Origin: Hymenobacter sp. UV11
GTDB taxonomy: Bacteria; Bacteroidota; Bacteroidia; Cytophagales; Hymenobacteraceae
NCBI RefSeq assembly: GCF_004684095.1
Contig: NZ_SRII01000005.1
Coordinates: 372,001-436,000 of the forward strand
Length of the DNA stretch: 64,000 bases
Reading direction: 5' to 3'
Shown: positions 42,244-50,830 of the stretch, piece after piece
Layout of the letters: every line of letters begins with the position of its first letter
How positions within the stretch are numbered: the first letter of the stretch is position 1
The notes under the pieces: model-generated
The model's database searches: none
What the model saw: the letters and a program-made list of their open reading frames with translations, nothing else
What the model was told of the DNA's origin: nothing
Position numbers and translations under genes: made by a program

Positions 42244-43949
42244 TACCCTACCCCGTACAGGTATACCCTCCAGTAGGCTTGCGAGTCATCGAACACGCCC
42301 AGCAGGTGTAGGCCACTTTCGGCCGGGTGGGCCAAGCGCACGGCCGAAAGCACGTAGCGTCCCCCCAGCCGCTGAAAAGCTGCCGCGTCGAAGGCCAGGT
42401 GCTGCACCTGGCGGGCCGGCTGCTTGCCAATGGCAAACTGGCGGCCCAGCTCGGCCGACAGCAAGTAGCAGCGGTTGCCCCAGGCGTCGAAGTAGGTGGC
42501 CAGGGCCGGACTCTTGGCCAGCTCACCGGCAATAATGGGCCGGAAGGCGTGCTTGTAGGCCAGGGGATAAATAGTCTGGTACGAGTCGAGGGTATAGAAG
42601 CCGTTGAGCTGCGCCACGGCGGGCGGCAGGCCCAGGCAGGCCACCCGGTAGGCAGGCGGCAGCTGCCCGGTGCGGGTGGCGATAAAAGTCCGCACCTGTC
42701 GCAGCAGGCCCGGCGCCACGTAGGCCGCGTAGCCCGGCGCGTTGGGCCGCGGGTGGCCAGCCAGGGCGCGCAGGTTGTTGGTAAACTCGGGGTTGGCGGC
42801 CAGCGCAAACGGCACTTGCAGCGCCACCAGCGCGTAGGCCAGCCGGCCGGCCGGCAGCTGCCGCACCGCCAGCACCAGCACCAGCACCCAGGGCAGCGCC
42901 AGCAAAAAGTAGAACCGCCCCAGCGAAAACGCGTGCAGCAGCGGCAGCTGCCGCTGCCAGTAAATAGACAGTTGAGGCAGCAAGGCCGCCAGCCCGCACA
43001 GCGCCGCTACGCTCACCAGCACCGCCGCACCCTGCCGCACCAGACGCCGCCGCGCTGGCCCCACCACCTGCGCCAGCGCCACCAGCGCCGCCAGCACGAT
43101 GCCGCCTTTGAAAAACGGGCTGGCGTGGTAATGCCCCAGCCAGAACAGCTGCCCCGCCTCGCGCAGCCCTACCCCCACTCCCAGCGGCGAAAGCCGGCCT
43201 AGGTCAAATTCTTCGCGGTGCGCTACAAACTCCTTGGCTACCAGTAGGCTATCAACCATGCGCCACTCTACCAGCGCGTAGCTGGCCAGTAGCAGCGCCA
43301 GGCCGCCTACCCCCCGCCAGGTGGCCGGCCAGGCGGCGCGGCCGCGGCGCGCCAGGTCGAGCAGTAGCCCTACCCCCCACGCCGCCGCGATAAACGGCCC
43401 CACCAGCACCAGCGCCGACCACCACGGAAACGCCGCGCACACGGCCCACGCCAGCCGGCGCGACAGCCCCCGGCGCAAATCCAGGGCGGCGCGCAGCAGC
43501 AGCGGCTGGCCCAGCACGCTCAGCCCAAAAATACTGTAGGCCGGCAGCACGGCCCACAGCAGCGCCACGGCCGCCGCCAGCCCCCGCTGCGCGGGCTGCG
43601 ACAGGCCGTAGCGACGCAGCAGCCAGTACATGCCCAGCAGCGCCACCACCCGCACCAGTGCCTCGTGCAGCAGGTAGGCCGCCAGCGGTGAATCGCGCAA
43701 TATATTAAAAATGAGCAACGTCATGCTCAATCCCGAGCGCATAGCATCGCGCGGCAGGCCATCCATAATGGGCGGCATTACTACGCCGGGGCCGCCAGCC
43801 AGCGTGAGGTGCAGCTTGGCCAGCAGGTAGGCGTACACCACCTCGGCCTCCAGGTTGTCGTGCAAAATGATGAACGTGCGCGGCCCCAGTGCCACCAGCA
43901 GCAGCATAAACAGCAGTAGCCCCAGCAGGGCAAGGCGAAGTGGTTTCAA
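42243..43949 (-). CDS. Large polytopic membrane protein, DUF6044-like
   Basis: 568 residues with about 12 predicted membrane segments in the first 390, then a soluble C-terminal domain. Early motif: IILHDNLEAEVVYAYLLAK (28-46), as in YfhO/DUF6044-type membrane proteins where the Asp-Asn pair is conserved. The C-terminal part holds GFYTLDSYQTIYPLAYKHAFRPIIAGEL and YFDAWGNRCYLLSAELG, also typical of that group. Members are thought to act in surface glycan assembly as GT-C relatives. Function is otherwise unknown. The protein is rich in Leu, Ala and Arg and carries three reversed CTACCCCC motifs in loops. Confidence 0.78.
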   Translation of the reverse strand: MKPLRLALLGLLLFMLLLVALGPRTFIILHDNLEAEVVYAYLLAKLHLTLAGGPGVVMPPIMDGLPRDAMRSGLSMTLLIFNILRDSPLAAYLLHEALVRVVALLGMYWLLRRYGLSQPAQRGLAAAVALLWAVLPAYSIFGLSVLGQPLLLRAALDLRRGLSRRLAWAVCAAFPWWSALVLVGPFIAAAWGVGLLLDLARRGRAAWPATWRGVGGLALLLASYALVEWRMVDSLLVAKEFVAHREEFDLGRLSPLGVGVGLREAGQLFWLGHYHASPFFKGGIVLAALVALAQVVGPARRRLVRQGAAVLVSVAALCGLAALLPQLSIYWQRQLPLLHAFSLGRFYFLLALPWVLVLVLAVRQLPAGRLAYALVALQVPFALAANPEFTNNLRALAGHPRPNAPGYAAYVAPGLLRQVRTFIATRTGQLPPAYRVACLGLPPAVAQLNGFYTLDSYQTIYPLAYKHAFRPIIAGELAKSPALATYFDAWGNRCYLLSAELGRQFAIGKQPARQVQHLAFDAAAFQRLGGRYVLSAVRLAHPAESGLHLLGVFDDSQAYWRVYLYGVG

Positions 43950-43989
43950 CAGCGTGGGCTAAATACGGGGCGCAAAGTAAACGGCAAGC

Positions 43990-44087
43990 AGCACGAACTT
44001 TCCAGCTTCGTGCGCGAGCGCCAGCGAGCAGGCGGAGCCGCACGATGCGCCCGACGATGCGCGCGCGAACTTTCCGGTTCGCGCTAC
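43990..44087. repeat. Intergenic element, family C, diverged copy
   Basis: It has two small hairpins, GCACGAA..TTCGTGC and GCGAAC-TTTCCG-GTTCGC. The right end reads AGTAGCGCGAACCGGAAAG on the minus strand, the family C start with a changed loop. It abuts the TAA stop of the TPR gene. Confidence 0.65.
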
Positions 44088-45350
44088 TTACTGCCGATGA
44101 GCCCGCAGCCAGGCGCGGGCCTCTTTGTACTCCTGCTCGCCGGTGTCGGCCTGCTCCACAATGAGGCGGTAGTAGCGGTGGGCGGCGGGCACATCCTGTT
44201 CGCGCACGGCCAGGCTGGCCAGCCTGCTTTGGGCGAAAATGTAGTAGCCGCGCTTGGTCATGCCTACCTGCTCGGAGTACACCGCGCAACGCTGGTAATA
44301 GTCCTTGGCCTGGGCCAGGTCGTGGTATTTATGCTGCATCAGGTAGCCCAGAATATAGGCCGCCGGCCGGCAGCTATAGGCCTCGTAGCCCACCTGGCCA
44401 CTGGCGTACTTGTTTAGCACCGACCGGCAGGCGACCTCGCTTTCCTCAAGCCGGCCCAGCTCGAACGCCAGCCGGGCATAGCGGAGCTGGAAATAGGCAT
44501 TATCCGGAAACTGCGCACTCAGCTGCCGGGCCAGCTCGCAGGCCGCCGCCGACTGCTTTTCGCGCTCGCCGCTCATAATATCTATCAAGTACACCTTCGC
44601 CTCATTGCCGGTGTAGAAAGCCGTTTGGCTGACTTTCCGCAGCTGGGCCAGCCCGCGCTCGCGGTTGCCCTTCGGGAAGAAAAACAGTACCGGCCGCAGC
44701 CAGGGGTGCTCGTCGCTTATCCAATCGGCGTAGTAATTAAACAGGCCCTGCCCAAGCAGGAATTCACTACTCAAGCCGTTGGCCTCCTGGCTCTTCTGCA
44801 AGTAGTTGAGCGAGCGGCGGCTGGCCACCGTAGCCTTGCGCCAGTCGTGGCGCTCGGCGTGCAGGCGTGCCTCCTGCCCATAGGCTCCCGCCAGAAAAAA
44901 GCAGGCTTCATAATTATGCGCGTCGGCTTTGTAGAGGGCTTCGGCCTTGGTCTGGGCCGTGTCCATGTAGGCCAGGAAGGTTTTGTCGTAGCGGGTGTCG
45001 GTAACGCTGTTGGGCATTATTTTCCACCAAGTGCTCATGCCCAGCAGAAAATACGCCATCGGGTGCTGCGGGTAGCGCCGGCGCAACGAGCGAAACTGTT
45101 TATTAGCCTTATCAAACTTGAAATTGTACATATTCTGCACCGCGCCCTCCAGCTCCAGCTGAATGTCTTTGTCGAGGAGGAGCCAGCCCGAAATATCCAC
45201 GGCCTGCGGGGCCACCTGCACGCTATCGAGCCCTATAGTGGGCATAATTGGCACATCCTGCGCCTGTGCGGCCGGCCGGCTGCCCAGTAACAGAGTCAGT
45301 AGCAGTATACCGCTTGCCAACCACCTTCCTAGAGTAAACGATTTTATCAT
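44088..45350 (-). CDS. Exported tetratricopeptide-repeat protein
   Basis: 420 residues. Residues 1-30 are a signal peptide (SGILLLTLLLGSRPAAQAQ). The rest is helical, with TPR-like units: FDKANKQFRSLRRRYPQHPMAYFLLGMSTWW (about 78-108), HNYEACFFLAGAYGQEARLHAERHDWRKA and later SAQFPDNAYFQLRYARLAFELGRLEES. It resembles Bacteroidota proteins annotated as TPR or DUF3808-like. It would act as a periplasmic scaffold; no partner is evident. It lies between a membrane protein and xerD, with 67 bases to the latter. Confidence 0.8.
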   Translation of the reverse strand: MIKSFTLGRWLASGILLLTLLLGSRPAAQAQDVPIMPTIGLDSVQVAPQAVDISGWLLLDKDIQLELEGAVQNMYNFKFDKANKQFRSLRRRYPQHPMAYFLLGMSTWWKIMPNSVTDTRYDKTFLAYMDTAQTKAEALYKADAHNYEACFFLAGAYGQEARLHAERHDWRKATVASRRSLNYLQKSQEANGLSSEFLLGQGLFNYYADWISDEHPWLRPVLFFFPKGNRERGLAQLRKVSQTAFYTGNEAKVYLIDIMSGEREKQSAAACELARQLSAQFPDNAYFQLRYARLAFELGRLEESEVACRSVLNKYASGQVGYEAYSCRPAAYILGYLMQHKYHDLAQAKDYYQRCAVYSEQVGMTKRGYYIFAQSRLASLAVREQDVPAAHRYYRLIVEQADTGEQEYKEARAWLRAHRQ

Positions 45351-45417
45351 CCCTCAAAGAAAGCGATAAAATCCTAATTATACGCTCGGACTTTCATTTA
45401 GTTAGCCCACCTACTCA

Positions 45418-46317
45418 CTAGCTACGCGGGTGAAACTCCGTGATAACCTGCCGCAGGTAGTCGCGGTCGAGATGCGTATAAATCTCGGTGGTGGTGATGG
45501 ACACGTGGCCCAGCATTTCCTGCACGGCGCGCAGGTCGGCGCCGCCCTCCAGCAGGTGGGTAGCGAAGGAATGCCGCAGCGTGTGCGGGCTGATGGTCTG
45601 GCGCAGGCCCGCCAGCTCGGCCAGCTTCTTGATGGCCGTAAAAACCGTGATGCGCGACAGCTGCCGGCCCCGCATACTCAGAAATACCAGGTCCTCGGCG
45701 CCCGGCTGCACCGTGAGGTGCTGGCGCACGCCGCCCAGGTAAAAGTGCAGGTGCTTCACGGCCTCGCGCCCAATGGGCACCAGCCGCTCCTTGTTGCCCT
45801 TACCCAGCACGCGCATAAAGCCCTGCTCGAAGTAAAGGTTCGAGAGCTTCAAATCGCACAGCTCGCTCACGCGCAGGCCCGACGAGTACAGCACCTCCAG
45901 CACGGCGCGGCTGCGCAGGCCTTCGCTGGTGCTCAGGTCGATAGCAGCCAGTAGGTTCTCAATATCGGGGTAGGCCAGCGTATCGGGCAAGTGGCGGCCG
46001 GCCTTGGGCGACTCCAGCGTGTCGGTGGGGTCAATTTTGAGCAGGTCTTCCATGATGAGAAACTCGTAGAAAGCCTTGATGCCCGACAAGGTGCGCGCCT
46101 GCGAGGTGCTCGACAGCCCCAGCTCGGTGAGCGTCGCCAGAAAATCGCGCAGCAGCCGGGTGGTCACTTGCAGCGGGTTGGCTTTGAGGTTTTCCAGCTC
46201 CAGCCACTGGTGCAGCTTGCGCACATCGCGCCGGTAGGCCTCCACCGAGTTGGGCGAAAGCGACTTTTCCAGGCGCAGGTAGCCATCAAATTGTTTAATA
46301 GCTTGCGGCCAGGTCAT
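45418..46317 (-). CDS. xerD: Site-specific tyrosine recombinase XerD
   Basis: 299 residues, normal length. The N-terminal SAM-like core-binding domain spans 1-90. The catalytic residues are all present: R149 (SSGLRVSE), K173 (LGKGNKERLVP), H245 and R248 (HTLRHSF), H271 (GHVS) and nucleophile Y280 (EIYTH). With XerC it resolves chromosome dimers at dif, activated by FtsK. The name XerD rather than XerC is a best guess from overall similarity. The start ATG is directly next to a heptamer repeat tract, so its promoter must lie in or beyond that repeat. Confidence 0.92.
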   Translation of the reverse strand: MTWPQAIKQFDGYLRLEKSLSPNSVEAYRRDVRKLHQWLELENLKANPLQVTTRLLRDFLATLTELGLSSTSQARTLSGIKAFYEFLIMEDLLKIDPTDTLESPKAGRHLPDTLAYPDIENLLAAIDLSTSEGLRSRAVLEVLYSSGLRVSELCDLKLSNLYFEQGFMRVLGKGNKERLVPIGREAVKHLHFYLGGVRQHLTVQPGAEDLVFLSMRGRQLSRITVFTAIKKLAELAGLRQTISPHTLRHSFATHLLEGGADLRAVQEMLGHVSITTTEIYTHLDRDYLRQVITEFHPRS

Positions 46318-46318
46318 A

Positions 46319-46500
46319 TGCAGTGAGCAGTGAGCAGTGAGCAGTGGCTAGGCAGCTTGGTCCGCAAGAGCGCGCCGTAGTTTGCGCTCACAAAGAACGG
46401 GCACGGCCGTTAAGGGTAGCTTTTTGCCGCTTGATGTAGCTGCACTCGCGGGTAGGCTGCTTAGCCATTGCTCACTGCTCACTATTAATTGCTCACTGTA
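46319..46500. repeat. Inverted heptamer-repeat element between xerD and aroQ (family H)
   Basis: The left side has tandem heptamers of AGTGAGC (GCAGTGAGCAGTGAGCAGTG). The right side has the inverted words CCATTGCTCACTGCTCACTA and ATTGCTCACTGTA. The 110-base middle has no clear feature. It fills the gap between divergent genes. Confidence 0.85.
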
Positions 46501-46501
46501 C

Positions 46502-46981
46502 ATGAACATTCTTATTCTCAACGGCCCCAACCTCAACCTACTGGGCCGCCGCGAGCCGCACATCTACGGCACGCGCTCGTTCGACGATTTTCTGCCTGAG
46601 CTTCAGGGTAGCTTTCCCGAGCTCAGTCTCAGCGCCTTCCAGAGCAACCACGAGGGCGCCCTGCTCGACCGCCTGCACGCGGCTGCCGGCTGGGGCGAGG
46701 GGGGTAGCGAGGCCGCCAGCCAGGCCGTGGTGCTGAACGCGGGCGGCTTCACGCACACCAGCGTGGCCCTGGGCGACGCCGTGGCCGCCGTGGCCGGCGC
46801 GGGCGTGCCCGTTATCGAGGTGCACCTGAGCAACCTGGCGGGGCGCGAAGATTTTCGCCACAAGAGCTACATCGGCAAACATTGCGTGGGCAGCATCGCG
46901 GGCTTTGGGCTCGAAAGCTACCGGCTGGCCCTGCACTACCTGCTCAGCCAGCGGCCTCGGCCGGTGGGCTTCAGGCGCTGA
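46502..46981 (+). CDS. aroQ: 3-dehydroquinate dehydratase, type II
   Basis: 159 residues from MNILILNGPNLNLLG. It dehydrates 3-dehydroquinate in the shikimate pathway. The catalytic Tyr22 is in HIYGTRS; NAGGFTHTSVALGDA carries the conserved Asn and His; IEVHLSNLAGREDFRHKSY follows. The protein is about 8-10 residues longer than most family members because of a segment near 60-72 (AAAGWGEGGSEAAS), which contains a GGGGGGTAG motif. The upstream longer reading crosses the repeat and is rejected. It is divergent from xerD. Confidence 0.94.
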   Translation: MNILILNGPNLNLLGRREPHIYGTRSFDDFLPELQGSFPELSLSAFQSNHEGALLDRLHAAAGWGEGGSEAASQAVVLNAGGFTHTSVALGDAVAAVAGAGVPVIEVHLSNLAGREDFRHKSYIGKHCVGSIAGFGLESYRLALHYLLSQRPRPVGFRR

Positions 46982-47046
46982 GGGGGGGTAGGCAGCTGCG
47001 CAAAAAAAATGACGCCAGTAGTATGAAATAGTGAAGGACCGACAAT

Positions 47047-47054
47047 TATATTTG
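47047..47054 (+). promoter_or_regulatory. -7 promoter box of the metalloprotease gene
   Basis: TATATTTG is an exact TAnnTTTG match, 28 bases before the ATG. Confidence 0.6.
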
Positions 47055-47082
47055 CCGACTCCCCTTTATTAATTTCTATTTT

Positions 47083-49218
47083 ATGTTACGTCATTTACTT
47101 ATTTTACCAATTGCTATAAGTTTTTTGCTATTAACAGCCGTACCAATCAAATTGCAAGCTCAGGCAAGCTGCATGCTGGTACCAATGCCTTTGAGCCAGC
47201 GCCTACAGGGGGCCACTTTGCTGGTAGAGGCCCGCGTGCTGAGCCAGCAGGCCGAGCGCGGGGTGGGGCGGCATATTTTTACGCGCCACACCCTCGAAGT
47301 CTTCAAAGTATTTACCGGAATCCTACCCACTGGCACCCTGAGCGTGCGCACCGCCGGCGGCACGCTGGGCCCGGAGCAAGAAAAAGTGAGTAGCAGCCCC
47401 ACCATACTTACCGGCATGCAGGGAGTATTTTTACTGGAGGCCGACCCGACCCAGCCGGGCGAGTGGCGGCTCTATGCCGGGCCCCAGGGCTTTATTCACT
47501 ACGACCTGGCTACCCTGTCGGCCAGCGAGCCTTTTGGGCGCTATGCCAATATTGGGGCGGCCCTGTACCCGGCGCTGGCGGCGGGCCGGGGCACGCCCTA
47601 CCGCGAGCTGCGCCCCAACGCCGACCTGCTGGCGGCCACGGCGCGCACCACGCGCCGCACCGCCGTCGGCCCGCTGACCGTGACTCCCACCATCAGTAGC
47701 TTTTCGCCGGCTACGGTTACGGCGGGCACCGCTACCACCACTACCACCAGCGCCGATGGGGTGCTTACCATTGTGGGCACGGGATTTGGCGCCACGCAGG
47801 GCCAGGGGTTTGTGCAGTTTCGCAACGCCGATGCCCCCGGCTCCGATGCAGCCCCCAACTTCACCCAGCCCCTGCCCAGCGACTACCTCAGCTGGAGCGA
47901 TACGCAGATTCAGGTGCGCGTGCCGTCGTATAGCCAAACGGGCAATGCGGTGGGTACCGGCCAGTTTCAGGTAACCGACGACGGCGGCAACTCTACCACC
48001 AGCGCCACCGCCCTGACCGTGATGTATGCTCTGGCTACTACCATTTTAAATGACCAGACCTACCGCCCACACCTCATCAGCCAAGATGGCAAAGGGGGCT
48101 ACACCCTGCACTATAGCCCGAGCTTTCCGGCCGCGGCCCAGGCACCATTTGAGCGAGCGCTGACCAACTGGCGCTACGAGGCGGGCGTGAACCGAACGGT
48201 GGGTGCGCCCACTTCCGTTGATGCCATCAGCGCCGATGGCGTTAGCGCGGTGCTTTTCTCCGCCGACCTCGGCGCCAACGTACTGGGTGCCACCTACTCC
48301 TACTCTACTTATTGCTCGGACGCCAGCAACCCGCCCAGCTTTCAGGTTGTGGAAAGCGATTATGCTTTTGCCACTACTCCCGTTGCGGGCTATACCTGGC
48401 ATTACTCCACCGACGCTTCCGTGAATCGTACCGAGTATGACTTCGAGAGCATTGCGCTGCACGAGCAAGGGCACGGGGCACAGTTAACGCACATTATCTC
48501 GCCAATGGGCGTCATGAATTTCTCTATTGCGAATGGCGAGGCGAAGCGTACCCTCGACTATCCAACCGACATCGCGGCGGCCAGAGATGTTATCAATTAC
48601 AGCGTTGGGGCCACAGCCACTGATTTGTGCAACAACTACTACCAGGCATATAATACCAGCAGCACCCCGCTGCCGGTGGTGCTCACGGCCTTTGCCGCGC
48701 GCTACCAGCCGGGCCAGGGCACGCGCCTGAGCTGGGCCACCGCGTCGGAAGCCGGCAGCCTAGCCTTTGTAGTAGAAAGCCAGGACGACCTGGCGGCCAG
48801 CGCCTGGCAGGAAGTAGCGCGCGTAGCCGCCGCCGGCACTAGCCCTACCCCCCGCCAATACGCCAGCCTCGATGCGCGCCCGCTGGCCGGCACCCGCTAC
48901 TACCGCCTGCGCCAGGTGGACCTCGATGGCCGCGTGGCCTACTCGCCGGTAGCCGCCGTAACGGCCGCCACCGCGGCCGAATTGGCCGCCTACCCCAACC
49001 CGGCCGCCCGCCTCGTGCACCTGAGCGGCCCGCTGGCTACTGGCGCTCCCGCGCAGGTGCGGCTGCTCGATGCCACCGGCCGCTGCGTGGCCAGCGCCAC
49101 CGGCCCCATGGGCCAGGCGGCGTTTGACCTGCCGCTGGCCGGGGTGCCCGCCGGCCTCTACGTAGTGGAGTGGGACGGCGGCGCGGGGCGCGGCCACCTG
49201 CGTTTGGTGGTGCAATAA
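47083..49218 (+). CDS. Secreted zinc metalloprotease with T9SS sorting domain
   Basis: 711 residues. Signal peptide: about 1-26. A first domain (30-190) has no clear family. An IPT/TIG-like beta domain spans about 205-320 (PTISSFSPATVTAG, GVLTIVGTGFGATQG). The protease domain has HEQGHGAQLTH (H460, E461, H464, H470), exactly HExxHxxxxxH as in metzincins, followed by PMGVMNF, which would be the Met-turn. The C-terminal 75 residues (AYPNPAARLVHLSGPL through LYVVEWDG) are a type IX secretion sorting domain, so the protein should be exported through the outer membrane. An exact -7 box precedes the gene. The substrate is unknown. Confidence 0.88.
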   Translation: MLRHLLILPIAISFLLLTAVPIKLQAQASCMLVPMPLSQRLQGATLLVEARVLSQQAERGVGRHIFTRHTLEVFKVFTGILPTGTLSVRTAGGTLGPEQEKVSSSPTILTGMQGVFLLEADPTQPGEWRLYAGPQGFIHYDLATLSASEPFGRYANIGAALYPALAAGRGTPYRELRPNADLLAATARTTRRTAVGPLTVTPTISSFSPATVTAGTATTTTTSADGVLTIVGTGFGATQGQGFVQFRNADAPGSDAAPNFTQPLPSDYLSWSDTQIQVRVPSYSQTGNAVGTGQFQVTDDGGNSTTSATALTVMYALATTILNDQTYRPHLISQDGKGGYTLHYSPSFPAAAQAPFERALTNWRYEAGVNRTVGAPTSVDAISADGVSAVLFSADLGANVLGATYSYSTYCSDASNPPSFQVVESDYAFATTPVAGYTWHYSTDASVNRTEYDFESIALHEQGHGAQLTHIISPMGVMNFSIANGEAKRTLDYPTDIAAARDVINYSVGATATDLCNNYYQAYNTSSTPLPVVLTAFAARYQPGQGTRLSWATASEAGSLAFVVESQDDLAASAWQEVARVAAAGTSPTPRQYASLDARPLAGTRYYRLRQVDLDGRVAYSPVAAVTAATAAELAAYPNPAARLVHLSGPLATGAPAQVRLLDATGRCVASATGPMGQAAFDLPLAGVPAGLYVVEWDGGAGRGHLRLVVQ

Positions 49219-49254
49219 GGCGGAAAAAGGGCGGCAACGGCCCCGCCCTACCCC

Positions 49255-49262
49255 TACCTTTG
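49255..49262 (+). promoter_or_regulatory. -7 promoter box, leaderless arrangement
   Basis: TACCTTTG is an exact TAnnTTTG match ending four bases before the ATG of the aminotransferase gene. Confidence 0.6.
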
Positions 49263-49266
49263 CCGC

Positions 49267-50355
49267 ATGGCAACCCTTCCGACCTATACTTTCAACCCCG
49301 GCCCTTCGGCCGTGTACCCCGACGTGCGCCAGTACCTGGCCGACGCTTTTGAGGAAGGCTGGCTGTCGGCACCGCACCGCTCCGAGCGCTTCACGGCCCT
49401 CGTGCGCCTGTGCCTGGAGCAGGCCCGCCTCAAGCTCAACATCCCGCAAGACTATACCATCCTGTTCACCTCGTCGGCTACCGAGTGCTGGGAAATCCTG
49501 ACCCAGAGCCTGACGCCGCGCCGCTCGTTTCACCTCTACAACGGCTCGTTTGGGCAGAAGTGGTTTGACTACGCCCGCGCCCTGCGGCCCGGCTGCACCG
49601 GGTTAAAGTTTGACATCAACGACGTGCCCGACCCGGCTACCCTGCCTTTTAACCCCGAGGAAACCGACCTCGTGTGCCTCACCCAAAACGAGACGAGCAC
49701 CGCCACGCAGCTGCGCGATAACTTCATTCTCAACACGTTTAACCGCCTGGGGCCGGCACTGCTGGCCGTCGATGCGACGTCGTCGCTGGGGGGGGTAGCG
49801 CTTAAGTTTATCAAGGCCGACGTGTGGTACGGCTCGGTGCAGAAGTGCCTGGGCCTGCCGGCCGGCCTGGGCATCATGGTGCTGTCGCCGCGCGCCGTGG
49901 CCCGCGCCCGCGAGGTGGGCGACAACGCCCACTACAACAGCATCAACGGCATGGTGAAGCAAATGCTCAACTACCAGACCACGCACACCCCCAACGTGCT
50001 GGGCATCTACCTATTGAGCCGGGTGCTGCAAGCCCGCGAGCCCATCAAAGTCATCGCCCCGCACCTCAACGAGCGCGCCCAGAAGCTCTATGACTACTTC
50101 GAGCAGGTGCAGCCGCTGGGCCTGCGCCCGCTCATCGAAAACCCCGAGGCGCGCTCGACCACCGTTATTAGCCTGCAAGGGCCGCCCGCGGTCATTGAAG
50201 AAGTGAAGCGCCGCGCCCGCGACGAGGCCGGCTTGCAGCTGGGCTCGGGCTACGGCGACCACAAGGCCACCAGCCTGCGCATCGCCAACTTCCCGGCCGT
50301 GCCCGACGCGGCTTTTGAGGCGCTGGTGCGGTTTTTTGAGAGCATCCGGGCATGA
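49267..50355 (+). CDS. Class V aminotransferase, phosphoserine aminotransferase-like
   Basis: 362 residues, close to SerC length. It opens TYTFNPGPSAVYPDVRQYL, has SATECWEILTQSL for cofactor phosphate contacts, and TQNETSTATQL in place of the usual THNETSTG. The PLP lysine is K193 in YGSVQKCLGLPAGLG. The overall pattern (FNPGPS, substrate loop, VQK) fits the SerC-like group of Bacteroidota, which is sometimes called aminotransferase class V; activity on phosphohydroxypyruvate is probable but not certain. Its stop overlaps the rnhA start (ATGA), so the two are coupled. A promoter box lies almost at the start codon. Confidence 0.88.
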   Translation: MATLPTYTFNPGPSAVYPDVRQYLADAFEEGWLSAPHRSERFTALVRLCLEQARLKLNIPQDYTILFTSSATECWEILTQSLTPRRSFHLYNGSFGQKWFDYARALRPGCTGLKFDINDVPDPATLPFNPEETDLVCLTQNETSTATQLRDNFILNTFNRLGPALLAVDATSSLGGVALKFIKADVWYGSVQKCLGLPAGLGIMVLSPRAVARAREVGDNAHYNSINGMVKQMLNYQTTHTPNVLGIYLLSRVLQAREPIKVIAPHLNERAQKLYDYFEQVQPLGLRPLIENPEARSTTVISLQGPPAVIEEVKRRARDEAGLQLGSGYGDHKATSLRIANFPAVPDAAFEALVRFFESIRA

Positions 50356-50807
50356 TAACGCTCTATACCGATGGGTCGAGCCGCGGCAACCCTGGCCCCG
50401 GCGGCTACGGCACCATCCTGCGCTACGGCCCCCACGAAAAGGAGCTGACCCAGGGCTTCCGCCGCACCACCAACAACCGCATGGAGCTGCTGGCCGTGAT
50501 TGTGGGCTTGGAAGCCGTGACGCGCCCCGAAATCCCGATTCTGGTCATCTCCGACTCCAAGTACGTGGTCGATTCGGTGGAGAAGAAGTGGGTCTTCAAC
50601 TGGGTAAAAAAACCCGACTTTGGCAAAAAGGCCAACGAGGACCTATGGCGGCGCTTCCTGCGCATCTACGAGCAGCGCAAGGTGTCATTCAAGTGGATAA
50701 AAGGCCACGCCGGCCACGCCGAAAATGAGCGTTGTGACGTGCTGGCCGTGCAAAGCGCCCTCGGCAAAGGCCTGCTGGTGGATGAGGGATATGAGGCGCT
50801 GGGGTGA
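50352..50807 (+). CDS. rnhA: Ribonuclease HI
   Basis: 151 residues. It cuts the RNA strand of RNA-DNA hybrids. The catalytic carboxylates are D7 (YTDGSSRGNPGPGG), E45 (NNRMELLAV), D68 (ISDSKYV) and D129 (NERCDVLA), and the handle region contains KKWVFNWVKKPDFGKKANEDLW. All are intact. It overlaps the aminotransferase gene by four bases and its own stop overlaps a possible GTG start of the next gene, so it sits in a short operon. Confidence 0.96.
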   Translation: MITLYTDGSSRGNPGPGGYGTILRYGPHEKELTQGFRRTTNNRMELLAVIVGLEAVTRPEIPILVISDSKYVVDSVEKKWVFNWVKKPDFGKKANEDLWRRFLRIYEQRKVSFKWIKGHAGHAENERCDVLAVQSALGKGLLVDEGYEALG

Positions 50808-50830
50808 GCAATAGTAGACAACGAGCTGGT

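Noticed and set aside
45418..46317. xerD considered as a phage integrase
   Set aside because: Length, intact catalytic residues and the core-gene surroundings fit the housekeeping XerD; no phage genes or attachment sites nearby.
46319..46500. Heptamer array considered as a CRISPR
   Set aside because: Units are seven bases without spacers, and the two halves are inverted; no cas gene is near.
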